A stretch of 64,000 nucleotides of DNA from Bacillota bacterium (GCA_023407175.1 JAEYMU010000057.1:124001-188000); one strand, 5' to 3'. Positions 1 to 9,552 are shown, counted from the stretch's first letter. Translations and numbers: made by a program. The notes: generated by a model from the sequence alone, not told the origin.

Positions 1-1059
1 CATATGCAGAAGGCGGGACACAAGCCCATTGCACTTCTTGGCGGCGGTACAACCATGATCGGTGACCCCACCGGTAAATCCGATATGCGTACCCTGATGA
101 CAAAGGAAACCATCCAGCATAATGCAGATTGTTTTCAGAAGCAGCTTTCCAAATTCATCGACTTTTCCAATGGCAATGCTATTCTTGCCAATAATGCGGA
201 CTGGCTTCTGGATTTGAATTATGTGGAATTCCTTAGGGAGATCGGAATACACTTCTCCGTCAATAAAATGCTTACTGCGGAATGCTATAAGCAGCGTATG
301 GAAAAGGGACTTACCTTCTTTGAATTCAACTATATGCTGATGCAGTCCTACGATTTCTGGAAGCTGAACAAGCTGTACGGCTGTACCCTGCAGTTAGGCG
401 GCAACGACCAGTGGTCGAATATCCTGGGCGGTGTGGATTTGATCCGCCGCAAGGAGCAAAAGCCTGCCTTCGGTCTCACCTTCAAGCTTTTGACCACCAG
501 TGAGGGCGTTAAGATGGGTAAGACAATGAAGGGTGCTGTCTGGCTGGACCCGAATAAAACCAGCCCCTATGAGTTCTACCAGTACTGGAGAAATATTGAG
601 GATGTTAAGGTAGAGGAATGTCTGGCACTGCTTACCTTCCTGCCGATGGACGAGGTAAAAAGGCTTGGTGCCCTTAAGGACGCCGAGATTAACTCTGCAA
701 AAGAAGTACTTGCCTTTGAAATCACCAAAATTGTTCATGGAGAGGAAGAGGCAATTAAGGCCCAGGAGGCCGCCAGAGCTTTATTCGGCGGTGGTTTAAA
801 ATCAGAGGATATTCCCACTACCTCCTACCCTGCTTCCCGTTTTGATGAAGGCATTGACCTGATCACCCTGATGTGTGATGCAAAGCTTGCCAGCTCCCGC
901 TCCGATGCAAGACGTACGATTCAGCAGGGAGGCGTAACGGTAAATGATATTAAGATTTCAGATTTTGACAGTGTCTTTACCAGCAAGGATTTTGACTCCG
1001 ACGGAGCGCTGCTGGTCAGAAAGGGAAAGAAGGCCTTCCACCGTTTTAATGTTCAGTAG
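1..1059 (+). CDS. tyrS: Tyrosyl-tRNA synthetase, 5'-truncated by window edge
   Basis: Class I aminoacyl-tRNA synthetase that charges tRNA-Tyr with tyrosine in the cytoplasm. The frame is open through base 1 (CAT codon before the first ATG at 4), so roughly the first 60 residues, including the HIGH-type signature, lie outside the window. Visible are the conserved [10 protein letters not shown] segment near the start, GGNDQWSNI near residue 135, the KMSKS-loop equivalent written KMGKT near residue 173, and an S4-type RNA-binding C-terminus ([10 protein letters not shown]). A zinc-ribbon gene and birA follow on the same strand without a clear terminator, so they may be cotranscribed. The family assignment is secure; the ATG at 4 is internal and not the start. 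Confidence 0.96.
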   Translation, partial: HMQKAGHKPIALLGGGTTMIGDPTGKSDMRTLMTKETIQHNADCFQKQLSKFIDFSNGNAILANNADWLLDLNYVEFLREIGIHFSVNKMLTAECYKQRMEKGLTFFEFNYMLMQSYDFWKLNKLYGCTLQLGGNDQWSNILGGVDLIRRKEQKPAFGLTFKLLTTSEGVKMGKTMKGAVWLDPNKTSPYEFYQYWRNIEDVKVEECLALLTFLPMDEVKRLGALKDAEINSAKEVLAFEITKIVHGEEEAIKAQEAARALFGGGLKSEDIPTTSYPASRFDEGIDLITLMCDAKLASSRSDARRTIQQGGVTVNDIKISDFDSVFTSKDFDSDGALLVRKGKKAFHRFNVQ

Positions 1060-1149
1060 AGGATATGATAAGCCGGATCAATCACCAGAAAGCTTAAGTA
1101 TATATCATATGCAAGGAATTAAAAAATTCTAAGGATTGGAGTTGATTTT

Positions 1150-2118
1150 ATGCCCTGGTGTCCACAATGTAAGCAAGAGTATCAAGAGGGTTATACAACC
1201 TGCAAGGACTGTAAGATCGATCTTGTAGAGAATCTGGAGGAAGCCGCAGTAGAGTTTGTACCCTTTTTTCAGGCTGATGACGAGAAAATAGCCCGAAAGC
1301 TGGCCAGCTTTTTTGAATATTCCGGCCTGCCCAGCGAGGTAAGCTATGATGAAGAATATGAATTGTACAATGTTTCTATTCCGCCGGAGATGGAAAAGGA
1401 TGCCCGAAAGCTCTATGAAGCCTTCTACTTCGTTGAAGCAGAACGTGTGATGAATGAAAAAGGCAAAAAGAAGCCGGAAACAGAGGAAGATGCCGAAGAA
1501 TTGACCGAAGAGGCTGCCGAAGTCTCGGATGGTGAAGCTCCAGAGGCGGATGCAACTGCTGATGCCGAGGAGGATGCCTCTCTGGAGGAGGATTATTCGG
1601 ACGAAATTCCCAGTGATGATATCTCCGTATCCGGTGTACAAAGAAGTGAAAACAGCGTATATGTTATGAAGTACGACCAATATAAGGATTTGACCGGAAC
1701 GGTTTGGATTTTTGCATTCTTTGGTATCGCAGGTATCATTTTTGTCATCCTGAACCTAACAAAGATTATCACCTTCCTGAATGGCTGGCTGCCCAATCTG
1801 GTTATGGGCGCCCTGTTCCTGTTTTTTATCATTGTTGCGATAACCACCGGCCGTAAGGCAAAAAGGGTACGCAGCGAGATTGATGCTGAGAACATACTTA
1901 CCAGAGATATTAATAATTGGCTTAAGGCAAATGTAACCGAAGAGTTTCTGGCTTCCGTCCATAATGACAATATTTCTGATGAAGCAAATTATATCCGCAG
2001 CACCGATTACATCAAGGAGCTTTTAGTTAAGGAATTCGGTTCCCAGAATCTGGCCTATCTTGATCGCCTGATTGATGATTACTATACAAATACCTTTGAT
2101 AAGGAAGAAGAGGAATAA
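1150..2118 (+). CDS. Zinc-ribbon membrane protein of unknown function
   Basis: 322-aa protein without a family I can name. Residues 4-21 hold two CxxC pairs (CPQC, CKDC), a typical treble-clef/zinc-ribbon start. A short alpha/beta region follows, then a strongly acidic stretch (about 105-160, many E/D/A). Two hydrophobic segments near residues 180-207 and 213-235 should span the membrane, and a soluble C-terminus of about 80 residues ends in DKEEEE. The start is chosen for the TTGGAG ribosome binding site 8 bases upstream. It lies between tyrS and birA on the same strand, and birA begins 10 bases after its stop, so translational coupling is likely. The function is open; the context does not explain it. 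Confidence 0.8.
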   Translation: MPWCPQCKQEYQEGYTTCKDCKIDLVENLEEAAVEFVPFFQADDEKIARKLASFFEYSGLPSEVSYDEEYELYNVSIPPEMEKDARKLYEAFYFVEAERVMNEKGKKKPETEEDAEELTEEAAEVSDGEAPEADATADAEEDASLEEDYSDEIPSDDISVSGVQRSENSVYVMKYDQYKDLTGTVWIFAFFGIAGIIFVILNLTKIITFLNGWLPNLVMGALFLFFIIVAITTGRKAKRVRSEIDAENILTRDINNWLKANVTEEFLASVHNDNISDEANYIRSTDYIKELLVKEFGSQNLAYLDRLIDDYYTNTFDKEEEE

Positions 2119-2128
2119 GGATTTTATC

Positions 2129-3103
2129 ATGGAAATAAAGCAACAGGTATTAAGAATTCTGGAAGAAAACAGAGGCGCTGCTATTAACGGCGCCTCTTTG
2201 GCTAAGGAATTGAATGTAACCCGCAGCAGTATATGGAAGGCAGTGAAGGCCCTGCAAAAGGACGGTTACAATATCGGAGCAGTAACCAATAAGGGATATA
2301 CCCTGCTTGCCGGAAACGATATTGTGTCCGCTGAAAGCATCACCCCCTTCCTAAACGGCGCTGGTGCCAGCTTTACACTTGAGGTATACCAGACCGTAAC
2401 CTCCACCAATACTCTCGCCAAGGAAATGGCTGCAAAGGGGGCAAAGGAAGGTACAGTAATTCTTGCGAGGGAACAGACTGAGGGCCGTGGACGGATGGGC
2501 AGAAGCTTCTACTCTCCTGCTTCCTCCGGAATTTACTTTTCCGTTATCCTTAGGCCAAAGCTTAGTCTGGAGGATTCCCTGCTGATTACTACTGCCACAG
2601 CCGTGGCTGTAGCACAGGCAATGGAAGCTGTAGCCGGTGTGGAAGCCGGCATTAAATGGGTGAATGATATCTTTGTGGCCGGTAAAAAGGTATGCGGAAT
2701 TCTCACGGAGGCTTCCATCAACTTCGAGCTTGGCAGTCTGGAATATGCCGTTGTCGGCATCGGTATCAATATTGAAACCAGGGATTTTCCCGAGGAAATT
2801 CATAAGGTTGCCGGCTCCTTATTCGTAAATAAGCCGGAAAATGCACCGGTTACCTCCCTGCTTGTGGCAGAGGTATTAAATAACCTGGCCAAATGCATGA
2901 ATTCCTTAACAGATAAATGCTATCTGGAGGAATACCGGAAGCGTTCCTTCCTGATTGGCAGGGATATTCTTGTGATGAAAGGGAAGCAGACGATTCCGGC
3001 GAAAGCAATCGATATTGATGAAAAGGCGCGTCTTGTCGTAGAATATGAAAACGGAGACAGGGAAGCGCTCAATTCCGGTGAAGTCAGTGTCAGACAGATT
3101 TAA
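2129..3103 (+). CDS. birA: Bifunctional biotin-[acetyl-CoA-carboxylase] ligase / biotin repressor
   Basis: 324 aa. It activates biotin to biotinyl-AMP and transfers it to carrier lysines; group II members also repress biotin genes. An N-terminal winged helix (about 1-60, with LAKELNVTRSSIWKAVKAL) precedes the catalytic domain. That domain shows the biotinyl-AMP loop GRGRMGR at 119-125 and KWVND at 186-190; a small SH3-like domain ends the protein. The ATG at 2129 is preferred over an upstream in-frame start that would overlap the previous gene, because AAGG precedes it by 8 bases. No biotin biosynthesis gene and no evident BirA operator occur in the window, so its regulatory targets lie elsewhere. 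It ends 3 bases before a convergent gene. Confidence 0.95.
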   Translation: MEIKQQVLRILEENRGAAINGASLAKELNVTRSSIWKAVKALQKDGYNIGAVTNKGYTLLAGNDIVSAESITPFLNGAGASFTLEVYQTVTSTNTLAKEMAAKGAKEGTVILAREQTEGRGRMGRSFYSPASSGIYFSVILRPKLSLEDSLLITTATAVAVAQAMEAVAGVEAGIKWVNDIFVAGKKVCGILTEASINFELGSLEYAVVGIGINIETRDFPEEIHKVAGSLFVNKPENAPVTSLLVAEVLNNLAKCMNSLTDKCYLEEYRKRSFLIGRDILVMKGKQTIPAKAIDIDEKARLVVEYENGDREALNSGEVSVRQI

Positions 3104-3106
3104 CCT

Positions 3107-3430
3107 TTAGCCCACTGTTACATCAAACAGAAATTTATATTTTTTATGTTTTTGTTCAACCGTACAGGTGACCAGAGCCGATCCTTTTTTCTGTCCGGTT
3201 ATTATTCCCTTTGAGTCCACCGATGCAACTTCATAATCGCTCGATATCCAGCTGCACTCCGATTTCTCAAAGATATCTGATAGGTGCAGCTCATAGGTAT
3301 CACCCACCTGAATGTTTATTTCATGCTCAGTAATAACTAATTTTCTTGATTCCATATAAAAAAACAACAATACGACTGCAAGCAGGCAAAGAAGTACAGT
3401 AGTAATCAGTAAGGTTACAGTTTTTCTCAT
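3107..3430 (-). CDS. Small membrane-anchored protein with bacterial Ig-like (Big_2) domain
   Basis: 107 aa beginning MRKTV. A hydrophobic helix at about residues 6-27 can serve as an uncleaved signal anchor. The remainder reads as one Big_2-type Ig fold: a beta-rich segment with VGDTYEL, W-I-S-S-D followed by VASVDSKGIITGQKKGSALVTCTV. Such domains sit outside the cell and often bind or space other surface components. The ATG at 3430 has AGGAAA 6 bases upstream, better than the in-frame ATG ten codons earlier. It converges with birA and its promoter region abuts MITE copy A. No partner is evident. Confidence 0.75.
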   Translation of the reverse strand: MRKTVTLLITTVLLCLLAVVLLFFYMESRKLVITEHEINIQVGDTYELHLSDIFEKSECSWISSDYEVASVDSKGIITGQKKGSALVTCTVEQKHKKYKFLFDVTVG

Positions 3431-3479
3431 AAGTATTTCCTTTTGTTTTATTTCTATCATACCCTCCGGAAAATATTTT

Positions 3480-3638
3480 CTTAATTTGTAACTGTTCAGA
3501 GCCAGGCAAATTCATCAAAAGTATGCGGTGAATGCTTGCATTCATAGGCATATTTTTGATGAATTTATTTGGCGGATACGCCGCAACGAGGAAACACGCA
3601 GTGTTTTCGAGTTTGGCTCTGAACAGTTACCTTAATTT
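3480..3638. mobile_element. MITE-like element, copy A, with perfect TIRs and 8-bp TSD
   Basis: The element proper is 3488-3630 (143 bp). Its ends are a perfect 17-bp terminal inverted repeat, GTAACTGTTCAGAGCCA and its complement. The 8 bases on each side are identical (CTTAATTT at 3480-3487 and 3631-3638), a target-site duplication. It has no credible ORF; an internal 7-bp inverted repeat (TGAATGC/GCATTCA) can form a hairpin. The right duplication overlaps the stop codon of the FtsA-like gene, so that gene's end was regenerated by the duplication. GTAA ends with an 8-bp duplication match what is known of the IS66 family, so mobilisation by such a transposase is an inference. Confidence 0.85.
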
Positions 3639-6043
3639 TTCCAAAAGATTTCGATTTTGTCCTTATCCTTTAATTGGGCTGTGAATTCAGCTCTTTCTCC
3701 GTTCAGCATAACAACAAGCTCGGTCCCCTTCATCGTTGATAAATCAAAGGGATAAAAATCAAAAACATCAACAAAGATATAATTCTTTTTGTTCATCAGC
3801 CTTACTGCTTTGGAGTTCACAGTGACAAAGATATCCTGTGTTGCTTTCTCTTCTTCCGCTGCCAGGGGCTGCGCCGCTATCTTAGGCTCTTCCTTAACTG
3901 CCGGTCGCTCCTCCTTTTTCGCATGTCCGTAAAGTTCCTTATGAGAAGCATTGCCAGCAGAGGCTGATGTATGCTCCGCAGAATAGGAAGCTTGTCCTGC
4001 GAAGGGTACCGGTTTTGCAGAGTTGGGAGCCGGTTCTATAGAAGCTGAAGCTTGTTCTATGGAATTAGAAGTCTGTTCTGTGAAACCAGAAGCTTGTTTC
4101 ATGGAATTAGAAGTCTGTTTTGTGGAACCAGCAGCTTGTTCCATGGAATTGGAAGTCTGTTCCACGGAAATAGAAGCCGGTTCTGTAGAAGCTGAGGCCG
4201 GGTTCTCAGAATATGTATTCTGCTCCCTGGAATGTGAGCCTTGCTCTACAGGCGCCTCCGGCTGTGGCGGAACACTTTGGGGTTTCTTTGGCGGGTTCAG
4301 CACAAACTGTATCGAATCATTCTCATATATTTTTTGCTCCATATCGGCAGGAGCATTATTGACAAGAATCTCTCCGTTAAAGTTCAGATCCATATATTCC
4401 AATGCCTGCTTTAATGTATAATATTCTGATATTTCAATTATATCGTTATTTTGTATCATATAATTTCCGGCCACGGTATGAGAATTCACCTTGATTAACT
4501 TCGGGAAAAACACCTTGGTTCCATTCACCATGATATTGATCGAGCCATGATATTCCGGAAGCTTCCTTAATTCACACTGTGCGTCTCTGCCGACAGTAGA
4601 TGCTATAATTTCAATCCGGTCATCATTGCTTATATTATGACTTAAGCCTACGGTCTCGTCATTCAGCTTAATATGAGCCGCTTCACCAAGACTGCCCTTC
4701 ATACTGCGGGGTACTCCATTTATCGTAAATTCCAGTGATTTGCCCCGTTGTGGGAATAGCTTCCTATTCGGATATCCCATCTGGATAGCCGCATCTGAAA
4801 TTGTCAGATTCTTATTATAGTATATCTTGATATGCTCTCCGTTTACATTTACAAAGATAAAATTATTGCTTTGGTCGTAATAATTCAGACAGATTCCGAT
4901 TGGCGTAACAAGCAGGGAATCCTTTTTAATATTCTCCTGCTTAAAGGTCACAGAGCCAAGTACATCCTCTCCCCTCAGTGCGACACGCTCCTTCGGAAGG
5001 TTTAGATACTGGGCTATATTTTCCACAAAGCCCGGAATTTTTCCACCGCCGCCGACGATAAAGACCGCACTTACCGATTTGCCACCGTTCAGCTCCAGTA
5101 TACGTTCCGCAATGCAATTCGTAATCTTTGTAACAATCTCTGAAACCTCCTGCAGTACCTCCTGAGTAGTCAAATGGTGGGCAATGCCCATAACATCCTT
5201 AAAGGAAACCTTCTTCTTACGCAGACAGGAGGTCTTTATATTCTCTGCCACCTTGAATTCCACCAGGTATTTCTGTGCAATATATTCTGTAATCTCATCT
5301 CCGGCATAGGGTATCATGCCATAAGCGATGACTCCTCCATCCTTTGTAATACAGATATCCGAGGTTCCTGCCCCGACATCCACCATGGCGATATTCAGCA
5401 GGCGGAATTTCTCAGGTATAGCCACATTAATCGCCGCAATAGGCTCCAGTGTAAGGGTTGCAACCTTTAATCCCGCGGTCTCCACAGCCGTATAAAGACC
5501 ATTGATGACCTCATCCGGCAGAAAGGTTGCAATCAGCTCCGTGCCGATCTTGCTGGCCTTATGACCATTCAGCTTCATCATAGAGTACCCGTTCAGGGTA
5601 TAATTGACCACGGTATAACCGACACAGTAGAAATTATTCCGGCCCTCTCCCAGCTCCTCCCGAAGTGTGTTATAGGCTTTTTCCACACCCATGAGGTTGA
5701 GGGAATTGACATGCTCTTCATTTACCGCCGTCTCGCTTGCAAATACATATTCCACAGTTACCCTGACGGTTTTTAACACTCTGCCCGCGGCGGCAATGCA
5801 TACTTCATTCAGCTCTACATCAAGCTGTTTTTCTAGCGCTTCCTTAACTTCCCTGATTGTTTCGGTAACCTTATCAATATCATGAATTTGTCCGTCCAGC
5901 ATGGCTCTTGTCTCATGCTCTCTGACGCAATGAGCCTCCACGATGAACTGATTATTTTCCTTATAACCTGCCATTCCGACTACACTTCTTGTTCCTATAT
6001 CCAGGCCAAATACCAATTGCTCCGGGTATTTATCATTTCCCAT
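3632..6043 (-). CDS. Large FtsA-like actin-family ATPase with repeat linker
   Basis: 803 aa, about twice normal FtsA length. Residues 1-380 resemble the FtsA/PilM actin-like ATPase: LDIGTRSVVG (phosphate 1), DVGAGTSDI (phosphate 2), FIVGGGGKIPG (adenosine). A middle region (about 380-590) has several small beta-rich units (e.g. NGVPRSMKG). Residues about 604-674 are a low-complexity linker with a 14-aa period (QTSNSMEQAAGSTK and variants). A charged stretch and a final beta domain (DIFVTVNSKAVRL) follow. The ATG at 6043 has GGAG 6 bases upstream. A sigma-A-like promoter lies at 6166-6194. It is probably a divisome- or envelope-associated ATPase rather than canonical FtsA, since no ftsZ, ftsQ or mur gene is adjacent. 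Confidence 0.75.
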   Translation of the reverse strand: MGNDKYPEQLVFGLDIGTRSVVGMAGYKENNQFIVEAHCVREHETRAMLDGQIHDIDKVTETIREVKEALEKQLDVELNEVCIAAAGRVLKTVRVTVEYVFASETAVNEEHVNSLNLMGVEKAYNTLREELGEGRNNFYCVGYTVVNYTLNGYSMMKLNGHKASKIGTELIATFLPDEVINGLYTAVETAGLKVATLTLEPIAAINVAIPEKFRLLNIAMVDVGAGTSDICITKDGGVIAYGMIPYAGDEITEYIAQKYLVEFKVAENIKTSCLRKKKVSFKDVMGIAHHLTTQEVLQEVSEIVTKITNCIAERILELNGGKSVSAVFIVGGGGKIPGFVENIAQYLNLPKERVALRGEDVLGSVTFKQENIKKDSLLVTPIGICLNYYDQSNNFIFVNVNGEHIKIYYNKNLTISDAAIQMGYPNRKLFPQRGKSLEFTINGVPRSMKGSLGEAAHIKLNDETVGLSHNISNDDRIEIIASTVGRDAQCELRKLPEYHGSINIMVNGTKVFFPKLIKVNSHTVAGNYMIQNNDIIEISEYYTLKQALEYMDLNFNGEILVNNAPADMEQKIYENDSIQFVLNPPKKPQSVPPQPEAPVEQGSHSREQNTYSENPASASTEPASISVEQTSNSMEQAAGSTKQTSNSMKQASGFTEQTSNSIEQASASIEPAPNSAKPVPFAGQASYSAEHTSASAGNASHKELYGHAKKEERPAVKEEPKIAAQPLAAEEEKATQDIFVTVNSKAVRLMNKKNYIFVDVFDFYPFDLSTMKGTELVVMLNGERAEFTAQLKDKDKIEIFWKN
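4021..4230 (-). repeat. Degenerate in-frame tandem repeats in FtsA-like gene
   Basis: Within the FtsA-like gene, 42-bp units encode 14-residue repeats of the type QTSNSMEQAAGSTK, QTSNSMKQASGFTE, QTSNSIEQASASIE, flanked by shorter 7-residue variants (EPASISV, EPAPNSA). The frame stays open across all units, as expected for a flexible Ser/Gln/Glu-rich linker that can change length by slippage. Confidence 0.8.
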
Positions 6044-6165
6044 AGAAATCTCCATTCCGCCGAAATCCTGCGAATTTGGATGCCGGCACAATATCCCCTC
6101 CAGGGTGTGTCCTTAGCGTTGGAATACTTTGCTTAACATCCATAATTAAGGCTTCTTTATAGAAA

Positions 6166-6194
6166 AATATAGCAGATAATATGACAAAAATCAA
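6166..6194 (-). promoter_or_regulatory. Sigma-A-like promoter for the FtsA-like gene
   Basis: On the minus strand TTGATT (6194-6189) is separated by 17 bases from TATATT (6171-6166). About 115 bases of leader follow before the start codon at 6043. This places an independent promoter between the SNF2 gene and the FtsA-like gene. Confidence 0.55.
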
Positions 6195-6195
6195 G

Positions 6196-9100
6196 TTACA
6201 TCGGATTAAACAGCTCCTCCAGCTCTTCTCTGGAAAGGGTATTGATGAATACCTCCTTGGAGCTGATGACGGAATTGGACAATTCCTTCTTTTTTCTTTG
6301 AAGCTTGAATATCTTCTCTTCAATGGTGCCTCTGGTAATCAGCTTAACAACATGCACCTTATTCTGCTGTCCGATACGATAGGCACGATCCGTAGCCTGG
6401 TCCTCCACGGCAGGATTCCACCAGGGATCATAATGGATTACCGTGTCCGCTCCGGTCAGATTAAGCCCGGTCCCCCCCGCCTTTAAGGAGATTAAGAAAA
6501 CCTTGCCCTCGCCTGTGTTAAAACGCTTTACATAATCGTTCCTGTTCTGGGTCGGGGTTGCGCCCTCCAGATAGAAATATGGAATTTCAAGATCCTTCAG
6601 CTCGTTTTCAATAATCCGCAGCATGGAGGTAAATTGAGAAAAGACAAGGATTCGGTGGTCATTGGCAATTGCCTCGGGAATTAGCTCCATCAGCAGCTCC
6701 AGCTTACCGCTTCCTCCCTGGTAATTTTCAATAAAAGTGGAGGGATGGCAGCAGATCTGGCGCAGCCTGGTAAGCGCTGCGAGTATCTTAATCCGACTTT
6801 TCTCAATTCCGTTTTCTTCGAGCTCGGAATGAATTTCTCCGCGGATGTTTTCCAGATAGGAAAGATACACCAGCTTTTGATCCTCGGACAATTCCGTCAG
6901 CATCTTACTCTCGTACTTATCCGGAAGCTCCTTTAATACATCCTTCTTCATTCGTCTTAGAATAAAGGGTGAAATATGCTGATGGAGGTCATCCAGCGCC
7001 TCCTGATCCTCCTTTAAGATCGGTTTTTCATACATCTCCACAAACCGGGAGTGGCTGTTTAAATAATCCGGCATAATAAAATCAAAGATGGACCATAACT
7101 CGGAAAGGCTGTTTTCAATCGGAGTACCGGTCAGGGCAAAGCGATGGGACGCCCGAAGCTTCTTTACGGATTTTGCGTTCATGGAGGAATCATTTTTAAT
7201 AAATTGTGCCTCATCAATAAATACCGTATGGAAATCTATCTTTTCATAAAGAGCGACATCTCTTCGGATTAAGGGATATGAGGTAATCAATACATCATAA
7301 TCCTTATGCCGGGCAATCATTTCCTGACGTTCCACCGGATTTCCGGTAATAACCAGTGCCTTCATATGGGGAGCAAAGTTCTCGATCTCATCCTGCCAGT
7401 TAAAAATCAGGGAGGTGGGGCATACAATCAGGGTATGCACCTGATGACCCGGATCAACGGCGGAGGCAATGTATACGATGGATTGCAGAGTTTTACCAAG
7501 ACCCATATCATCGGCAAGGATACCACCGAGTCCATTATCGGACAGGGTTTTAAGCCATTTATAGCCGGTAAGCTGATAGGGGCGAAGCGTGGCTATAATG
7601 CCCTCCGGCAGGATATATTCCGTCTGGGAGGGATTTGTAATTTTATCCACAAGTGCAACAAAATCGTGATCTCGTTCAAATTCAAAATTCCGGTTGGAAA
7701 AGGCCTTGTCAAGATATAAGGCATGGTGCTTTTCCAGAAGAAGCTTATCCTCCTTTAAGAACATATCCTCCTTCAATCTTCTGTCGGTAATATTTAAAGA
7801 ATTCAGGATATTGGTAACCTCATGGATGGTCTTATCCTCAAGGTTGATGAAGCTCCCATTTTTTAAGCGGTAATATTTCTTTTTGATCTGATAGGAATGA
7901 AGCATATCCCTTAGCTCATCTGCCGGTACCTCACTGAAGATAAGATCAATCTCCAGCATATTGAATTCGGAATTCATACGGACTCCTGCCTTAAAACCGC
8001 CGGGAGCACGGATTCCAAGCCTTCGAAAGTCCTCCGAATAAAACAGCATGGATTTGCTCTCCAGCTCCATTACTCTGTCGGACAGGAATTCATAGATTTT
8101 ATCCTCTTCCTTCAGCAAATAGAAATTTTTATACGGAACGAAGCCCTCCTGCAGCAAATCTGATATAATGGCATCTTCCTTCTCCCGCTGGCGTACAACA
8201 ATATAGGAGCCTGAGGCCGCATTTTCAAAGGAGTTGAATTCGTAATCACCATATTTATATTTTAGCTCTGCCTTTATTCCTGTTTTATATTTATCAAAAT
8301 AAAGCTTAGCCTCCATATCACAGGTGATATAGCGGCTTTTCAGCTCCTCTGGGACATCAAGCACCATGGTTTCACTAATTCTTGGAAGCACATGCTCCAG
8401 AAAGCTGGTCTTACTCTCTCCGCGAAATACCAGCGGCTCCTTGTCCTTGCCGAAGCTGTTGTAAAAAGGCTTGTAATTGCGGATGAATTTCTTATCCGGA
8501 AGATAGATCACTCCGTCATAGAATAGTAATTCTCCCGTTTCCGTAATCGGCAGTACTGCCTCCTTGCCCTGATAATCAATTGCAATCGATTCCTCATCCA
8601 GGGTAAGCTGGTAAGATATCTTCGGATTGCCCTTCTTAAAGGTTACATCGGTATATACCTTTCCGTATAGTTCAAGGGTCGTTGAATGATTGCCGATAAT
8701 CTCCAGCAATTTGATTAACATATTCTTGGTCAGAAACATCTGGGATTTTGAGAATATTTTGGAAAAATGAGTACTGTCGATCACTTCCTGGATTTCATAA
8801 ACCCCCAGAAGAAAATCTAAAAGTTTTAGGGAGGTGGCATCAAAGGTACTCTCACCGCTTACATATTTAAACTCCTTACCAATCGTAAAGCTTTCATGAT
8901 GCCAGATATCCGATAAAAACTTCTTCATGGTCTGAACCTTATATTTTCTATTACTTCCGCCCCGTAAGGATAGCAGGGCCCTGCCGTTTTCTCCCTTCAT
9001 AATGGCCGATATCGTTATGATAGCCTCAAGGCCGAAGGTTTCTCCAATCAGTACCGCATCCTCCTGGGCAATGAAGTAGTCAAGCAACGACATGACCTTC

Positions 9101-9426
9101 CGCTCTTCGGGATTCTTGGATTCGGCAAGCATCGTTCTCTCCTGATGCTTTAATACAAATAATAAAGCAGCAACTACATGCTTACAAGCTCCCTGATCCT
9201 TAAGCCGAGAGGGACAATTACAGCTATAATCAAAGGAACCATCCTCCTGCTCATCAACTGTTACAGAGTAATTATAATTGCCCTTCACCACAAGACGGTA
9301 CTGTTTATTGGCATTCGAATAGGTTGCGTTAATTATCCGGTTATCTTTATAATATTGAAGTCCTCTGGCATAGGTGGTATCATTGGAAGCCAGGTTACGT
9401 ATTCCTGTACGTGAAATCTGAATCAT
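6196..9426 (-). CDS. SWIM-domain SNF2-family helicase
   Basis: 1076 aa. Swi2/Snf2 ATPases translocate on DNA and remodel protein-DNA complexes; bacterial members (RapA/HepA-like) are linked to transcription recycling or repair. An N-terminal SWIM zinc motif is clear: C69, C71, C81, H83 (CxCx9CxH). A long middle domain precedes the motor: DMGLGKT near 640, DEAQ near 738, LTGTPIENSLSELW, and the second RecA lobe with SLKAGGTGLNLTGA and DRAYRIGQ near 1015. All helicase motifs are intact. The ATG at 9426 has AGGTG 7 bases upstream and is preferred over the ATG seven codons earlier. Its own promoter lies at 9459-9489, separate from the upstream RNA unit. Confidence 0.93.
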   Translation of the reverse strand: MIQISRTGIRNLASNDTTYARGLQYYKDNRIINATYSNANKQYRLVVKGNYNYSVTVDEQEDGSFDYSCNCPSRLKDQGACKHVVAALLFVLKHQERTMLAESKNPEERKVMSLLDYFIAQEDAVLIGETFGLEAIITISAIMKGENGRALLSLRGGSNRKYKVQTMKKFLSDIWHHESFTIGKEFKYVSGESTFDATSLKLLDFLLGVYEIQEVIDSTHFSKIFSKSQMFLTKNMLIKLLEIIGNHSTTLELYGKVYTDVTFKKGNPKISYQLTLDEESIAIDYQGKEAVLPITETGELLFYDGVIYLPDKKFIRNYKPFYNSFGKDKEPLVFRGESKTSFLEHVLPRISETMVLDVPEELKSRYITCDMEAKLYFDKYKTGIKAELKYKYGDYEFNSFENAASGSYIVVRQREKEDAIISDLLQEGFVPYKNFYLLKEEDKIYEFLSDRVMELESKSMLFYSEDFRRLGIRAPGGFKAGVRMNSEFNMLEIDLIFSEVPADELRDMLHSYQIKKKYYRLKNGSFINLEDKTIHEVTNILNSLNITDRRLKEDMFLKEDKLLLEKHHALYLDKAFSNRNFEFERDHDFVALVDKITNPSQTEYILPEGIIATLRPYQLTGYKWLKTLSDNGLGGILADDMGLGKTLQSIVYIASAVDPGHQVHTLIVCPTSLIFNWQDEIENFAPHMKALVITGNPVERQEMIARHKDYDVLITSYPLIRRDVALYEKIDFHTVFIDEAQFIKNDSSMNAKSVKKLRASHRFALTGTPIENSLSELWSIFDFIMPDYLNSHSRFVEMYEKPILKEDQEALDDLHQHISPFILRRMKKDVLKELPDKYESKMLTELSEDQKLVYLSYLENIRGEIHSELEENGIEKSRIKILAALTRLRQICCHPSTFIENYQGGSGKLELLMELIPEAIANDHRILVFSQFTSMLRIIENELKDLEIPYFYLEGATPTQNRNDYVKRFNTGEGKVFLISLKAGGTGLNLTGADTVIHYDPWWNPAVEDQATDRAYRIGQQNKVHVVKLITRGTIEEKIFKLQRKKKELSNSVISSKEVFINTLSREELEELFNPM

Positions 9427-9458
9427 AGAGGCACACCTTTCCTGCATTGTATCTTATT

Positions 9459-9489
9459 ATTATAACACATATATAAGGAAAAGTGTAAA
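9459..9489 (-). promoter_or_regulatory. Promoter of the SNF2 helicase gene
   Basis: On the minus strand TTTACA (9489-9484) and TATAAT (9464-9459) are 19 bases apart, a slightly long spacer but with a perfect -10. It lies between the terminator at 9514-9552 and the start codon at 9426, so the helicase need not depend on readthrough from the upstream RNA. Confidence 0.55.
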
Positions 9490-9513
9490 TAATTTGATTG
9501 ATCAAAATAAAAT

Positions 9514-9552
9514 AAAAGGAGCATTCAATCGGATTGATTCAATGCTCCTTTT
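9514..9552 (-). terminator. Intrinsic terminator ending the 9.5-10.05 kb RNA
   Basis: AAAAGGAGCATT (9514-9525) pairs with AATGCTCCTTTT (9541-9552), with a further AATC/GATT inner stem. On the minus strand the hairpin is followed by TTTTATTTTATTTT, a good U-tract, so it should stop leftward transcription 90 bases before the helicase gene. Confidence 0.75.

Noticed and set aside
1060..1149. Biotin operator near birA
   Set aside because: No long spaced palindrome of the BirA type found upstream of birA or elsewhere in the window.
4023..4421. 132-aa plus-strand ORF
   Set aside because: Antisense reading of the repeat linker of the FtsA-like gene; composition simply mirrors the repeats.
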